48,252 bases of DNA from Flavobacterium sp. (GTDB taxonomy: Bacteria > Bacteroidota > Bacteroidia > Flavobacteriales > Flavobacteriaceae): contig NZ_JAGNYF010000012.1 in assembly GCF_017985075.1 (NCBI RefSeq), positions 1 to 48,252 of the forward strand. The letters run 5' to 3'. Shown one piece after another: positions 17,630 through 24,914 of this stretch; the stretch's first letter is position 1, and each line of letters opens with the position of its first letter. The position numbers and the translations under genes are program-made. The notes below the pieces were generated by a model. It did no database searches. It saw nothing but the letters and a program-made list of their open reading frames with translations, and was not told the DNA's origin.

Positions 17630-17637
17630 CAAATATA
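17630..17637 (-). promoter_or_regulatory. Putative -7 element for the secreted protein-polA unit
   Basis: Minus-strand TATATTTG matches TAnnTTTG, 24 bases before the ATG at 17606. It lies 9 bases from the divergent plus-strand element at 17647. Confidence 0.45.
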
Positions 17638-17646
17638 AACCTTTAA

Positions 17647-17654
17647 TACATTTG
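17647..17654 (+). promoter_or_regulatory. Putative -7 element for the membrane metallophosphoesterase
   Basis: TACATTTG matches TAnnTTTG, 16 bases before the ATG at 17671, which implies a very short leader. Confidence 0.5.
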
Positions 17655-17670
17655 TAAAAAATAAAAAAAT

Positions 17671-18900
17671 ATGAAAGGTTTACTACCGCTTCTAATATTA
17701 TTAATTGTCGAATTTTATTCATTTCAAGCAATTAAAACGATTACCAAAAACAAATGGGTTTTATTAATTTATTTAGTGATTTCAATCGTTTTAATGCTTT
17801 TTATCGTCTATTCATTTATGAATTTCGATAGAGGTAAAGGTCAAAATAAATCAAGTTTGCTTGTTATTGGGATGACATTACTTATTTATGTTCCTAAAAT
17901 ATTACTTTTCTTAATTTTATTTATTGAGGATGTTTCACGTTTGGTAGAAGCTTCAATTATGAGTTTTGTTGATGAAAACAGAGAACAATTTTTTAGTCCA
18001 AGAAGACGTTTTGTGAGTCAGATTGCTTTAGGAATTGCCACTATTCCTTTTGCGTCGTTACTTTACGGAATGACGATTGGAAAATATAATTTTAAAGTAC
18101 TGCGACAACAAATCTTTTTCGATGATTTACCAGAAGAATTTGACGGGATGACAATTACTCAAATTTCAGATATTCATAGCGGTAGTTTTGATGAAGATAC
18201 CGATAAAATTAAATACGCGGTAGATTTAATCAACCAACAAAATTCCGATTTATTATTGTTTACAGGTGATATAGTAAATACACACGCCAAAGAAATGGAT
18301 CCGTGGATTGATACGTTTAAAGGATTGTATCAACCAAAATTTGGTAAATTTTCCATTTTAGGAAACCACGATTATGGGAAGTATTTCGATTGGGATTCAG
18401 AAAAAGAAGAAATTCAAAATTTTGAAGATGTAAAAAACATTCATAAAAAATTAGATTTTACCTTGTTAATGAATGAAAATGTAAAGTTAAAAAAAGGTTC
18501 TTCTGAGATTGTGTTGGTTGGAGTAGAAAACTGGGGCGTACATTTTGGTAAAAAAGGCGATTTAAAAAAGGCTACATCAAATGTTAAACCAGAAGATTTT
18601 AAAATATTGATGAGTCACGATCCAAGTCATTGGGAAAATGAAATAAAAAATCACGATACTCATTATCATTTAACCTTATCAGGTCATACACACGGATTGC
18701 AATTTGGAATTGAAATTCCGGGTTGGTTCAAATGGAGTCCTGTACAGTATGTGTACAAACAATGGGCAGGATTGTATGAAAATGCCGGTAGATATATTTA
18801 TGTAAATCGTGGTTTTGGCTTTCACGCTTATCCAGGTAGAGTAGGAATTATGCCCGAAATTACTGTAATTGAGTTAAAAAAATCCAAAAAAGAGGCGTAA
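17671..18900 (+). CDS. Membrane-anchored metallophosphoesterase
   Basis: A 409-residue inner-membrane protein. Residues 1-135 hold about four hydrophobic helices (near 2-20, 29-50, 62-85 and 113-133). The calcineurin-like phosphoesterase domain begins near 150 with SDIHSG (D167, H169), followed by FTGDIV, GNHDYG, the LMSHDP block and SGHTHG, so the complete di-metal site is present. The layout resembles the YkuE/YaeI-type membrane phosphoesterases, which act on phospholipid-linked pyrophosphates such as UDP-diacylglucosamine, but the substrate here is unproven. It may be followed by its own termination; the next gene has a strong separate promoter. Confidence 0.88.
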   Translation: MKGLLPLLILLIVEFYSFQAIKTITKNKWVLLIYLVISIVLMLFIVYSFMNFDRGKGQNKSSLLVIGMTLLIYVPKILLFLILFIEDVSRLVEASIMSFVDENREQFFSPRRRFVSQIALGIATIPFASLLYGMTIGKYNFKVLRQQIFFDDLPEEFDGMTITQISDIHSGSFDEDTDKIKYAVDLINQQNSDLLLFTGDIVNTHAKEMDPWIDTFKGLYQPKFGKFSILGNHDYGKYFDWDSEKEEIQNFEDVKNIHKKLDFTLLMNENVKLKKGSSEIVLVGVENWGVHFGKKGDLKKATSNVKPEDFKILMSHDPSHWENEIKNHDTHYHLTLSGHTHGLQFGIEIPGWFKWSPVQYVYKQWAGLYENAGRYIYVNRGFGFHAYPGRVGIMPEITVIELKKSKKEA

Positions 18901-18924
18901 TCGCTTAAAAAATGTGGTTTTTTG

Positions 18925-18954
18925 TTTGATATATTAAAAAAATATATACATTTG
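18925..18954 (+). promoter_or_regulatory. Promoter of the thioredoxin-fold gene
   Basis: TTTG at 18925-18928, 18-base spacer, TACATTTG at 18947-18954: both elements of the Bacteroidota housekeeping promoter with standard spacing. The ATG is 20 bases downstream. Confidence 0.7.
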
Positions 18955-18974
18955 TTTAATAAACAATTCGGTCT

Positions 18975-19271
18975 ATGTCGAAATTTGGAGAACTTATAGA
19001 TGCACAAGTGCCAGTATTAATTGATTTTTTTACGGAATGGCACGAACAATCTATTATTATGAATGAAACAATTCGTCACGTTGCAGCTGCTTTAGGCGAC
19101 AAAGCAAAAGTGATTAAAATTGATGTAGATAAAAATAAAGAATTAGCGGAAGCACTTCGTATTAAAGGTCTACCAACTTTTATGATTTATAAAGATGGTC
19201 AAATGGTTTGGAGACAAAGTGGTGAATTTGATGCCAATACTTTAATTTCTCTTATTCAAGAACAAGCTTAG
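18975..19271 (+). CDS. Thioredoxin-fold protein lacking the CxxC active site
   Basis: A 98-residue protein with the full thioredoxin fold: a VLIDFFTEW strand, VIKIDVDKN, GLPTFMIYKDG with cis-Pro67, and a final helix. At the redox site WCGPC is replaced by WHEQS (W22-S26), and the protein contains no cysteine at all. Thiol-disulfide chemistry is therefore excluded, and a binding or chaperone-like role is more likely. No signal peptide, so cytosolic. It is driven by a near-consensus promoter, which suggests steady expression. It converges with the deacetylase gene, and the two stop codons overlap by 3-4 bases (19268-19271). Confidence 0.85.
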   Translation: MSKFGELIDAQVPVLIDFFTEWHEQSIIMNETIRHVAAALGDKAKVIKIDVDKNKELAEALRIKGLPTFMIYKDGQMVWRQSGEFDANTLISLIQEQA

Positions 19272-19897
19272 GCGATTTTTTCAAATTTAAATCCTTTACT
19301 TTTTAATGTTTCGATGGTTTTTTCTAAACTATTGAGAACATTCTCTTTTGCCTTATTGCTATCGTGAAACACAATAATACTTCCAGAAGAAACATTGTGA
19401 ATTACATTTTCATAACATTTTTCTGCTGAAATACTTGCATCATAATCTTTGCTCAATACATCCCACATAATTATTTTGTAACCTAATTTTCTTAATTTAT
19501 ACGATTGCCAAGGTGTAATTTTTCCATAAGGCGGTCTGAAAATTTGTGAATTTTGAATGGTAAATTGTGAATTCAGTTTAATTCTACAAGCTTCTGTGTT
19601 ACTTATGTATATTTTTGTAGGAGTTTTCCAACCCTTTAAATGACTATACGTGTGATTTCCTACAGAATGCTGTTTAGAAAGAATTTTCTGTACGATTTCT
19701 GGATGTTTTCTTACGTTGTCACCAATGCAAAAAAAGGTAGCTTTGATGTGATATTTGTCTAAAATTTCTAAAACCCTTTCTGTGATTTCTGGAGTAGGAC
19801 CGTCATCAAAAGTTAAATAAATAGTATTTTCAGAATTCGGAATATCCCAAACCTGATTGAAAAATAAGAGCTTTATTATTTTAGGAACTTTTATCAT
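19268..19897 (-). CDS. Polysaccharide deacetylase family protein (NodB domain)
   Basis: A 209-residue carbohydrate esterase family 4-type protein. All five NodB motifs are present: TFDDGP (catalytic and metal Asp), HTYSH (metal His pair), RPPYGK, WDVLSKD and IVFHDS (catalytic His). It probably removes acetyl groups from cell-surface or peptidoglycan GlcNAc. The start chosen is ATG 19897 (MIKVPKIIK). A start four codons upstream (19909) lies inside the stem of the terminator at 19903-19924, so it is unlikely. No clear signal peptide, although the N-terminus (IIKLLFFNQV) is mildly hydrophobic. It follows the DUF2723 gene across that terminator. Confidence 0.88.
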   Translation of the reverse strand: MIKVPKIIKLLFFNQVWDIPNSENTIYLTFDDGPTPEITERVLEILDKYHIKATFFCIGDNVRKHPEIVQKILSKQHSVGNHTYSHLKGWKTPTKIYISNTEACRIKLNSQFTIQNSQIFRPPYGKITPWQSYKLRKLGYKIIMWDVLSKDYDASISAEKCYENVIHNVSSGSIIVFHDSNKAKENVLNSLEKTIETLKSKGFKFEKIA

Positions 19898-19924
19898 AAA
19901 AAAAGCCATTCAAAGGAATGGCTT
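19896..19924 (-). terminator. Terminator of the DUF2723 gene, abutting the deacetylase start
   Basis: On the minus strand a 9-bp stem (AAGCCATTC / GAATGGCTT, 4-base loop) is followed by a T run that ends directly at the deacetylase ATG (19897). It is 10 bases after the DUF2723 stop. Confidence 0.75.
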
Positions 19925-19934
19925 AAATATTAGT

Positions 19935-22900
19935 TTATTCAATTTCTCTTTTATATTCACCCATCATTTTATTGAAGTTGTTGAATTTCACGCGTTGAAA
20001 ATTGTAAAACTCTACATCTCCATTTTCCTGAGCTAATAGCAATAGCGAACGATAAATTTCAATTTCTCTATAAATTTCCATGCGATAAAACGCTTTCTGT
20101 TTTTCGGATTGCGAATGAAAGAAAGTTAATTTTTCTTGATATTTTTTAATCAGTTGATTTAAGATTTTTCTTGCTTCTTCTTTTTTACCAATTTTATAAT
20201 ATCCTTCTGCAAATGGTTCTACAGTAGTATAATATTCAAAGTAATCAATTGGCATATTTTTCATAGCTATTTGAATTACTTTTTCGGCTTTATCAAATTT
20301 CTTTTCTTCAATTAATGCGGTCATTAAACGAGAAAGATTGTTTCTGTAAGATAATGCATTTTTACGCGTTTCTGGGTCGTGATAAATTTTATCGCTTCCT
20401 GCATTACCCCAAGTCCATTGGTTGATGATTTTGAAGGTTTTTTCAGTATCAATATAACCCATATCGTAAGAATTTCCTTCTTTTAGTTTGGTTCTTACAG
20501 GGACTAATTTATACACCATACCATCTAATTGAAGAAATTCTTTCATCCAAATATAATCATCTGCACCAAAACTTCCTGGAGAAAAATAGATAGGGCGTTT
20601 CCAGTTGTTGGCATTAAAAATATCTAACATTAAAATTCTGTTTTTATAAATCGCACCGCCTTTTAATTTTAAATTAATTTGTGGCACAATAGAATCGTAA
20701 TATTTTTTATCTACAACTTTATTTTTTATAATGTTTTGCTTGTCAATTTTAACTTTTAAATGTTCGCTTGGATAAAAATGTACAAACTGACCATTTTTCA
20801 TTTCTCTTTTTGAGCGATCGTCTTTTAAGAAATCTAAAGTTAAACCTAAGTCTAACGTGTCTGTTGTTCTTTCGTCAAATAAGCAATAATTTCTTTTGTC
20901 ACCCACATATTGATCATGTGTAAACGAAATAGGCACCGCATCTGATTTATTCGATTTGATTTTCATCTCATCAATATACCAATCAGTTGCTAACAAACTT
21001 GTGTTTACAATCCTTACATCTGTTCTGTATCCTTCAATTTCTTGTAAATACCACATTGGAAAGGTGTCATTGTCGCCAATTGTAAACAATATAGCATTGG
21101 GTTCGCAAGAATCTAAATAGGCTTTTGCCATCGCTACAGCGGTGTATTTATTGCTTCTATCATGGTCATCCCAGTTTTCGGTTGCCAATAATACTGGTGA
21201 AGCTAATAAAGTAGTGGCCAATACGGCTGGAAGCGCTACTTTAGGCGACACATATTTTAAGATATATTGATAAATGGCATAAATTCCAACGCCAATCCAC
21301 ATAGCAAAAATATAAAACGAACCTACTAAAGCATAATCTCTTTCTCTTGGTTCGAAAGGTCTTTCGTTTAAGTAAATTTTCAACACTAAACCAGTGAATA
21401 AAAACAAGAGTAGTAAAACATAAAATGATTTCCATTCTTTTTGTGCATGATAAACCATTCCGATAATTGCTAAAATGAATGGTAAAAAGAAATATGTATT
21501 TCTACCTTTATTGTTTTTCATATCGGTAGTTAATTCACTTTGATTGTCTAAATGTAGATTATCAATAAAGCTGATTCCGCTTAACCAATTTCCTTCTAAG
21601 CTTTCATAATTTCCTTGTAAATCATTTTGTCTTCCAACGAAATTCCACATTAAATATCGGAAATACATATAGCCAAATTGGTATTCAAACATAAATTTCA
21701 TATTGTCTGAAAACGATGGTTTTTCAATCGTTAAATAATCGCCATAGGTTTTTAAAAATTCTTCGTATTCGTCTAATCCAAGTTTGTTAGATGCAAATTG
21801 ACTTCTAAAATCAGAAACAATTTCGGTAAATTGTCCTAATTTATCTTCATCTGTTTCGCCAGTTTCTTCATCATAAAAGGCTTCATGATTTACGCTAAAC
21901 TCTAATGGTTTTGTAAATGTCATGTAGTTTTTGGCGTGTTCTTCACTCCAAAGTCTTGGTAAAAACGCATTGTGTTTAGAGTTTGGATTATGATTGGCGT
22001 TTTTATAATTATTTGTAATAATATATTTACCCGTTTTATCGTCTCTTTCGTAGTTTGGTTTATCATCAGAATACGGATTTTCTTCATCAGCTCCAGCATA
22101 AGCATTGGAAAACTGAGGACCATAAAACAACTTGGTTTCCCCGTATTGTTCTCTGTTGTAATACGCTAAAACTTCAGCAGCATCACTGGGTTTGTTCTCG
22201 TTTATGTTAATATTTGAATTTGCTCTTACTGGAAGCATTATCCATGTAGAAAATCCAATTAAAATAAATAATATACTTAATAATAGTGTATTAAACTTTA
22301 CTAATTCTTTTTTCTTAGTATATGATAAACCAAAATAAAAACCAGCTACAATTAGTAAAAAGGCAATAATAGTTCCAGAATTAAAAGGCAATCCCATGGA
22401 GTTTACTGCAAAAATTTCTGTTTTCGCAAAAAACGATAACGTATAAGGCAGTAAAAATTTAAAAATAAACATCAAAATAGCTACTATCACTACATTAGCA
22501 ATAATAAAATTCTTAACAGTAATATTTTTTTGTGTTTTGAAAAAATATAACATTCCAATTGATGGTAAAGCTAATAAGGCCAAGAAGTGAACCCCAAAGG
22601 AAAGCCCAATAACCAATGAAATTAAAATAACCCATTTATTTCCTCTTTCTGTTTCCAGTTCTTCTTCCCATTTTAGACCCAACCAAAATAATAAAGCAAT
22701 AAACAAAGAAGCCATTGAATATACTTCAGCTTCAACTGCATTAAACCAAAAACTATCTGTAAATGTATAGGATAAGGCAGCAATTAATGATGCACCTAGT
22801 GTAAGTTTTGAAGTTTCATTATTCCATTCAGAGGTAGCGACAACAATTTTTCGTATAATTTTTGATGCCGACCAAAACATAAATAAAATGGTAAAAGCAC

Positions 22901-23162
22901 TAGAAAATACAGAAACCATATTTACCATTAAAGCAATTTGACTTTCATTTGAAGCAAACATCGCAAAAAACGCACCTATCATTTGATATAATGGAGCTCC
23001 TGGCGGATGCCCTACTTCTAATTTGGCAGCGGTGGCAATATATTCACCACAATCCCAAAAACTCATTGTAGGTTCTACGGTTAGTGTGTAGGTTACTAAT
23101 GCAACTATAAAAGCAAACCAACCTATGAAGGTGTTCCATTTGCTGTAATTAAATGAAGTCAT
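19935..23162 (-). CDS. DUF2723 (TMEM260-like) membrane protein, probable GT-C glycosyltransferase
   Basis: A 1075-residue polytopic inner-membrane protein. The N-terminal block MSFWDCGEYIATAAKLEVGH and PPGAPLYQMIGA is the DUF2723 signature, with the acidic pair (D, E) in the first extracytoplasmic loop expected for GT-C enzymes. About twelve hydrophobic helices cover residues 10-700. The C-terminal 350 residues are soluble, with the conserved FTIGDNDTFPMWYLQE and TSLLATDWYIDEM segments and a helical TPR-like tail. The human family member TMEM260 is a protein O-mannosyltransferase, so an O-glycosylation role is plausible here but not shown. Large size is normal for Bacteroidota members. Confidence 0.87.
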   Translation of the reverse strand: MTSFNYSKWNTFIGWFAFIVALVTYTLTVEPTMSFWDCGEYIATAAKLEVGHPPGAPLYQMIGAFFAMFASNESQIALMVNMVSVFSSAFTILFMFWSASKIIRKIVVATSEWNNETSKLTLGASLIAALSYTFTDSFWFNAVEAEVYSMASLFIALLFWLGLKWEEELETERGNKWVILISLVIGLSFGVHFLALLALPSIGMLYFFKTQKNITVKNFIIANVVIVAILMFIFKFLLPYTLSFFAKTEIFAVNSMGLPFNSGTIIAFLLIVAGFYFGLSYTKKKELVKFNTLLLSILFILIGFSTWIMLPVRANSNININENKPSDAAEVLAYYNREQYGETKLFYGPQFSNAYAGADEENPYSDDKPNYERDDKTGKYIITNNYKNANHNPNSKHNAFLPRLWSEEHAKNYMTFTKPLEFSVNHEAFYDEETGETDEDKLGQFTEIVSDFRSQFASNKLGLDEYEEFLKTYGDYLTIEKPSFSDNMKFMFEYQFGYMYFRYLMWNFVGRQNDLQGNYESLEGNWLSGISFIDNLHLDNQSELTTDMKNNKGRNTYFFLPFILAIIGMVYHAQKEWKSFYVLLLLFLFTGLVLKIYLNERPFEPRERDYALVGSFYIFAMWIGVGIYAIYQYILKYVSPKVALPAVLATTLLASPVLLATENWDDHDRSNKYTAVAMAKAYLDSCEPNAILFTIGDNDTFPMWYLQEIEGYRTDVRIVNTSLLATDWYIDEMKIKSNKSDAVPISFTHDQYVGDKRNYCLFDERTTDTLDLGLTLDFLKDDRSKREMKNGQFVHFYPSEHLKVKIDKQNIIKNKVVDKKYYDSIVPQINLKLKGGAIYKNRILMLDIFNANNWKRPIYFSPGSFGADDYIWMKEFLQLDGMVYKLVPVRTKLKEGNSYDMGYIDTEKTFKIINQWTWGNAGSDKIYHDPETRKNALSYRNNLSRLMTALIEEKKFDKAEKVIQIAMKNMPIDYFEYYTTVEPFAEGYYKIGKKEEARKILNQLIKKYQEKLTFFHSQSEKQKAFYRMEIYREIEIYRSLLLLAQENGDVEFYNFQRVKFNNFNKMMGEYKREIE

Positions 23163-23250
23163 AAATATGCTAAATTAATTTAGATTACAAAGAAACCATT
23201 TATTGAAGAGATTACCAATTAATTTTTTCTTAAAAATTATTTAAAAATTA

Positions 23251-23281
23251 TTTGCAGAGAATAAAATATATATTACATTTG
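23251..23281 (+). promoter_or_regulatory. Promoter of tRNA-Gln
   Basis: TTTG at 23251-23254, 19-base spacer, TACATTTG at 23274-23281, 22 bases before the mature tRNA. Both elements and spacing match the Bacteroidota housekeeping consensus. Confidence 0.75.
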
Positions 23282-23302
23282 CACTCGCAATTACAAAATA
23301 AT

Positions 23303-23373
23303 TGGTTCATGGTGTAATGGTAACACTACTGTTTTTGGTGCAGTCATTCAAGGTTCGAGTCCTTGTGAACCAA
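23303..23373 (+). tRNA. tRNA-Gln (anticodon TTG)
   Basis: The 71-base cloverleaf has acceptor arms TGGTTCA / TGAACCA and a D-arm with GGTGTAATGGTAACAC. The anticodon arm is ACTGT-TTTTGGT-GCAGT, placing TTG at positions 34-36, and the T-arm is AAGG-TTCGAGT-CCTT. The 3' CCA is not encoded and must be added. A strong promoter lies upstream and a terminator directly downstream. Confidence 0.95.
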
Positions 23374-23374
23374 C

Positions 23375-23406
23375 AAAAAATCCCGCTTGAAAAAGCGGGA
23401 TTTTTT
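23375..23406. terminator. Terminator after tRNA-Gln
   Basis: A 14-bp stem (AAAAAATCCCGCTT / AAGCGGGATTTTTT) with GAAA loop starts one base past the tRNA. The A and T flanks mean it can also end the minus-strand stress-protein transcript. Confidence 0.9.
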
Positions 23407-23428
23407 ATTTTAATTATTTTGAAAATAC

Positions 23429-24253
23429 TTATATTTTGAAAGCTATCACTGGTCTTTTTGCATGATTAACTAAGTCTTCAGAAATACTTCCGTTTAAAAA
23501 GTGAGAGATTCCTTTTCTTCCGTGCGTAGAAACAGCAATAACATCAGAATTTGAATCTTTTGCAAAATGTAAAATTCCTTTTTCTACGTTAATGTCATTA
23601 TAAATGTGAGTAGAATAATTAGAAAAGTGAAATTCTTCAATAAAGTTTCTAACTTTTTCTTCAGCAGCTCTAGTTGTGCTGAAATTATTTGGTGTAATTA
23701 CATGAAGTAAATTAATATGAGCTCCGAAATAGTTCGCAAAATCAACTACTTTTTCAAAAGGTTTTTTAATTTCATCTGAAAAATTAGAAGCGAAAGTAAG
23801 TGTATCGATTTTAAAATTATCTTCTTCTTTTTTAATCACTAATACTGGAATTTCTGAATTCCTAACCACTTTTTCTGCATTGGAACCCACAAACATTTCA
23901 TGAAATCCGCTAGCTCCATGAGAACCCATAACTACTAAATCAGCTTGATGTTTTTTCCCGTTTTCTATAATTCCCTCAAAAGCCATATTAAATTGTACAA
24001 TGCTTGAAACTTTAATGTCTTTTAAAAAATCGGCGTTTTCTAAATCTTCTAATTTGGCTACAGCGGCATTTTTAAAGAACATTAATTCAGGTATTTCATG
24101 CGAAGTATTCAGCGCGTCATTTCCTGAAGTTGATAATTCCAACATGTGCAATAATATTATTTCGCCATTATTTTTTTTAGCAATTTGTGCGGCTACTTTT
24201 AAAGCATTTTCGGCATGTTTTGAAAAATCGGTAGGTACTAAAATTGTTTTCAT
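23429..24253 (-). CDS. Universal stress protein with tandem UspA domains
   Basis: A 274-residue cytosolic protein made of two UspA domains (about 1-143 and 150-274). The first opens KTILVPTDFSKHAENAL and carries the ATP-binding pattern GSHGASGF...GSNAEKV. The second has STHGRKG...NGSISEDLV, so both halves appear able to bind nucleotide. It is probably stress- or growth-phase responsive by family analogy. It is monocistronic, between the tRNA terminator and the divergent rimP promoter. Confidence 0.92.
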   Translation of the reverse strand: MKTILVPTDFSKHAENALKVAAQIAKKNNGEIILLHMLELSTSGNDALNTSHEIPELMFFKNAAVAKLEDLENADFLKDIKVSSIVQFNMAFEGIIENGKKHQADLVVMGSHGASGFHEMFVGSNAEKVVRNSEIPVLVIKKEEDNFKIDTLTFASNFSDEIKKPFEKVVDFANYFGAHINLLHVITPNNFSTTRAAEEKVRNFIEEFHFSNYSTHIYNDINVEKGILHFAKDSNSDVIAVSTHGRKGISHFLNGSISEDLVNHAKRPVIAFKI

Positions 24254-24338
24254 TTGTTTTAATTTAATTACTATTAATTATAGTATAAAGTTACGAATTT
24301 TTTTTTGAATTGTTTAACTTTTTTGGAAAAATGAAATA

Positions 24339-24371
24339 TTTGGACATTTTAAAAAAAATGTTGTATATTTG
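24339..24371 (+). promoter_or_regulatory. Promoter of rimP-nusA-infB
   Basis: TTTG at 24339-24342, 21-base spacer, TATATTTG at 24364-24371. Transcription should begin near 24378, giving a leader of about 55 bases that contains the hairpin at 24401-24426. Confidence 0.6.
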
Positions 24372-24398
24372 CCAAGTTATTTAGTAAACAACCAAATA

Positions 24399-24443
24399 AT
24401 GAGGCACGCATTGCGTGCCTCTTTTTATAAAGATGACATTTAA
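24399..24443 (+). other. Possible 14-codon leader ORF over the rimP attenuator
   Basis: ATG at 24399 opens a 14-codon frame (MRHALRASFYKDDI) that runs through the hairpin at 24401-24426 and ends after overlapping the rimP start codon at 24433. It could be coincidental, since it contains no obvious regulatory codon run. Translation of it would disrupt the hairpin. Confidence 0.25.
24401..24426 (+). terminator. Terminator-like attenuator in the rimP-nusA-infB leader
   Basis: A GC-rich perfect 9-bp stem (GAGGCACGC / GCGTGCCTC) with a 3-base loop is followed by TTTTT. It lies between the promoter (24339-24371) and the rimP ATG (24433). No other gene precedes it on this strand, so it cannot serve as a 3' terminator; it suggests attenuation, possibly through NusA itself. 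Confidence 0.6.
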
Positions 24444-24900
24444 AGAAAAAGTAAAAAGCTTGCTTGACAAAGCGTTAGAAGAGAACACACAATTGTTTCT
24501 GATTGATTTAGATTTTTCAGAATCAAACAAAATTTCCGTTATCTTAGATGGTGATTCTGGTGTAAATTTACAAGATTGTATCAATGTAAATAAGTTTTTA
24601 GATAGCGGGTTAGAAGCAGAAGATGTAGAATATTCTATTGAAGTTGCCTCGGCAGGAGTGTCTTCGCCATTAAAATTGGTTAGACAATATAAAAAAAATA
24701 TAGGAAGAACAGTAAAAGTAAAAACCATTTCTCAAGGCGATTTTGAGGCTACATTATCTTGTGCAGATGAACAAACAGCTACATTATCTTGGAGTGCAAG
24801 AGAACCAAAAGAAATAGGTAAAGGAAAAGTAACCGTTCAAAAAACAATCACAATTCCTTATTCAGACATAAAAGAAGCAGTAGTAATAATATCATTTTAA
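24433..24900 (+). CDS. rimP: Ribosome maturation factor RimP
   Basis: A 155-residue cytosolic protein required for 30S subunit maturation. The family segments are visible: the LFLIDLDFSESNKISVILDGDSGVNLQDC region (read here as FLIDLDF and DGDSGVNLQDC), DVEYSIEVASAGVSSPL, and a C-terminal Sm-like domain from GRTVKVKT onward. Start chosen at ATG 24433 (MTFKEKVKSLL). An in-frame ATG-less extension from 24415 would read through the hairpin and is rejected. It is the first gene of rimP-nusA-infB, the widely conserved order. Confidence 0.94.
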   Translation: MTFKEKVKSLLDKALEENTQLFLIDLDFSESNKISVILDGDSGVNLQDCINVNKFLDSGLEAEDVEYSIEVASAGVSSPLKLVRQYKKNIGRTVKVKTISQGDFEATLSCADEQTATLSWSAREPKEIGKGKVTVQKTITIPYSDIKEAVVIISF

Positions 24901-24914
24901 AAATAAAGCATACC

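Noticed and set aside
19898-19909. Upstream ATG (MAFF) for the polysaccharide deacetylase
   Set aside because: It lies inside the stem of the preceding gene's terminator; the next in-frame ATG at 19897 is free of it.
24381-24728. Minus-strand open frame of 115 codons opposite rimP
   Set aside because: Its residues are the antisense of a certain gene plus the leader hairpin, and no domain is visible.
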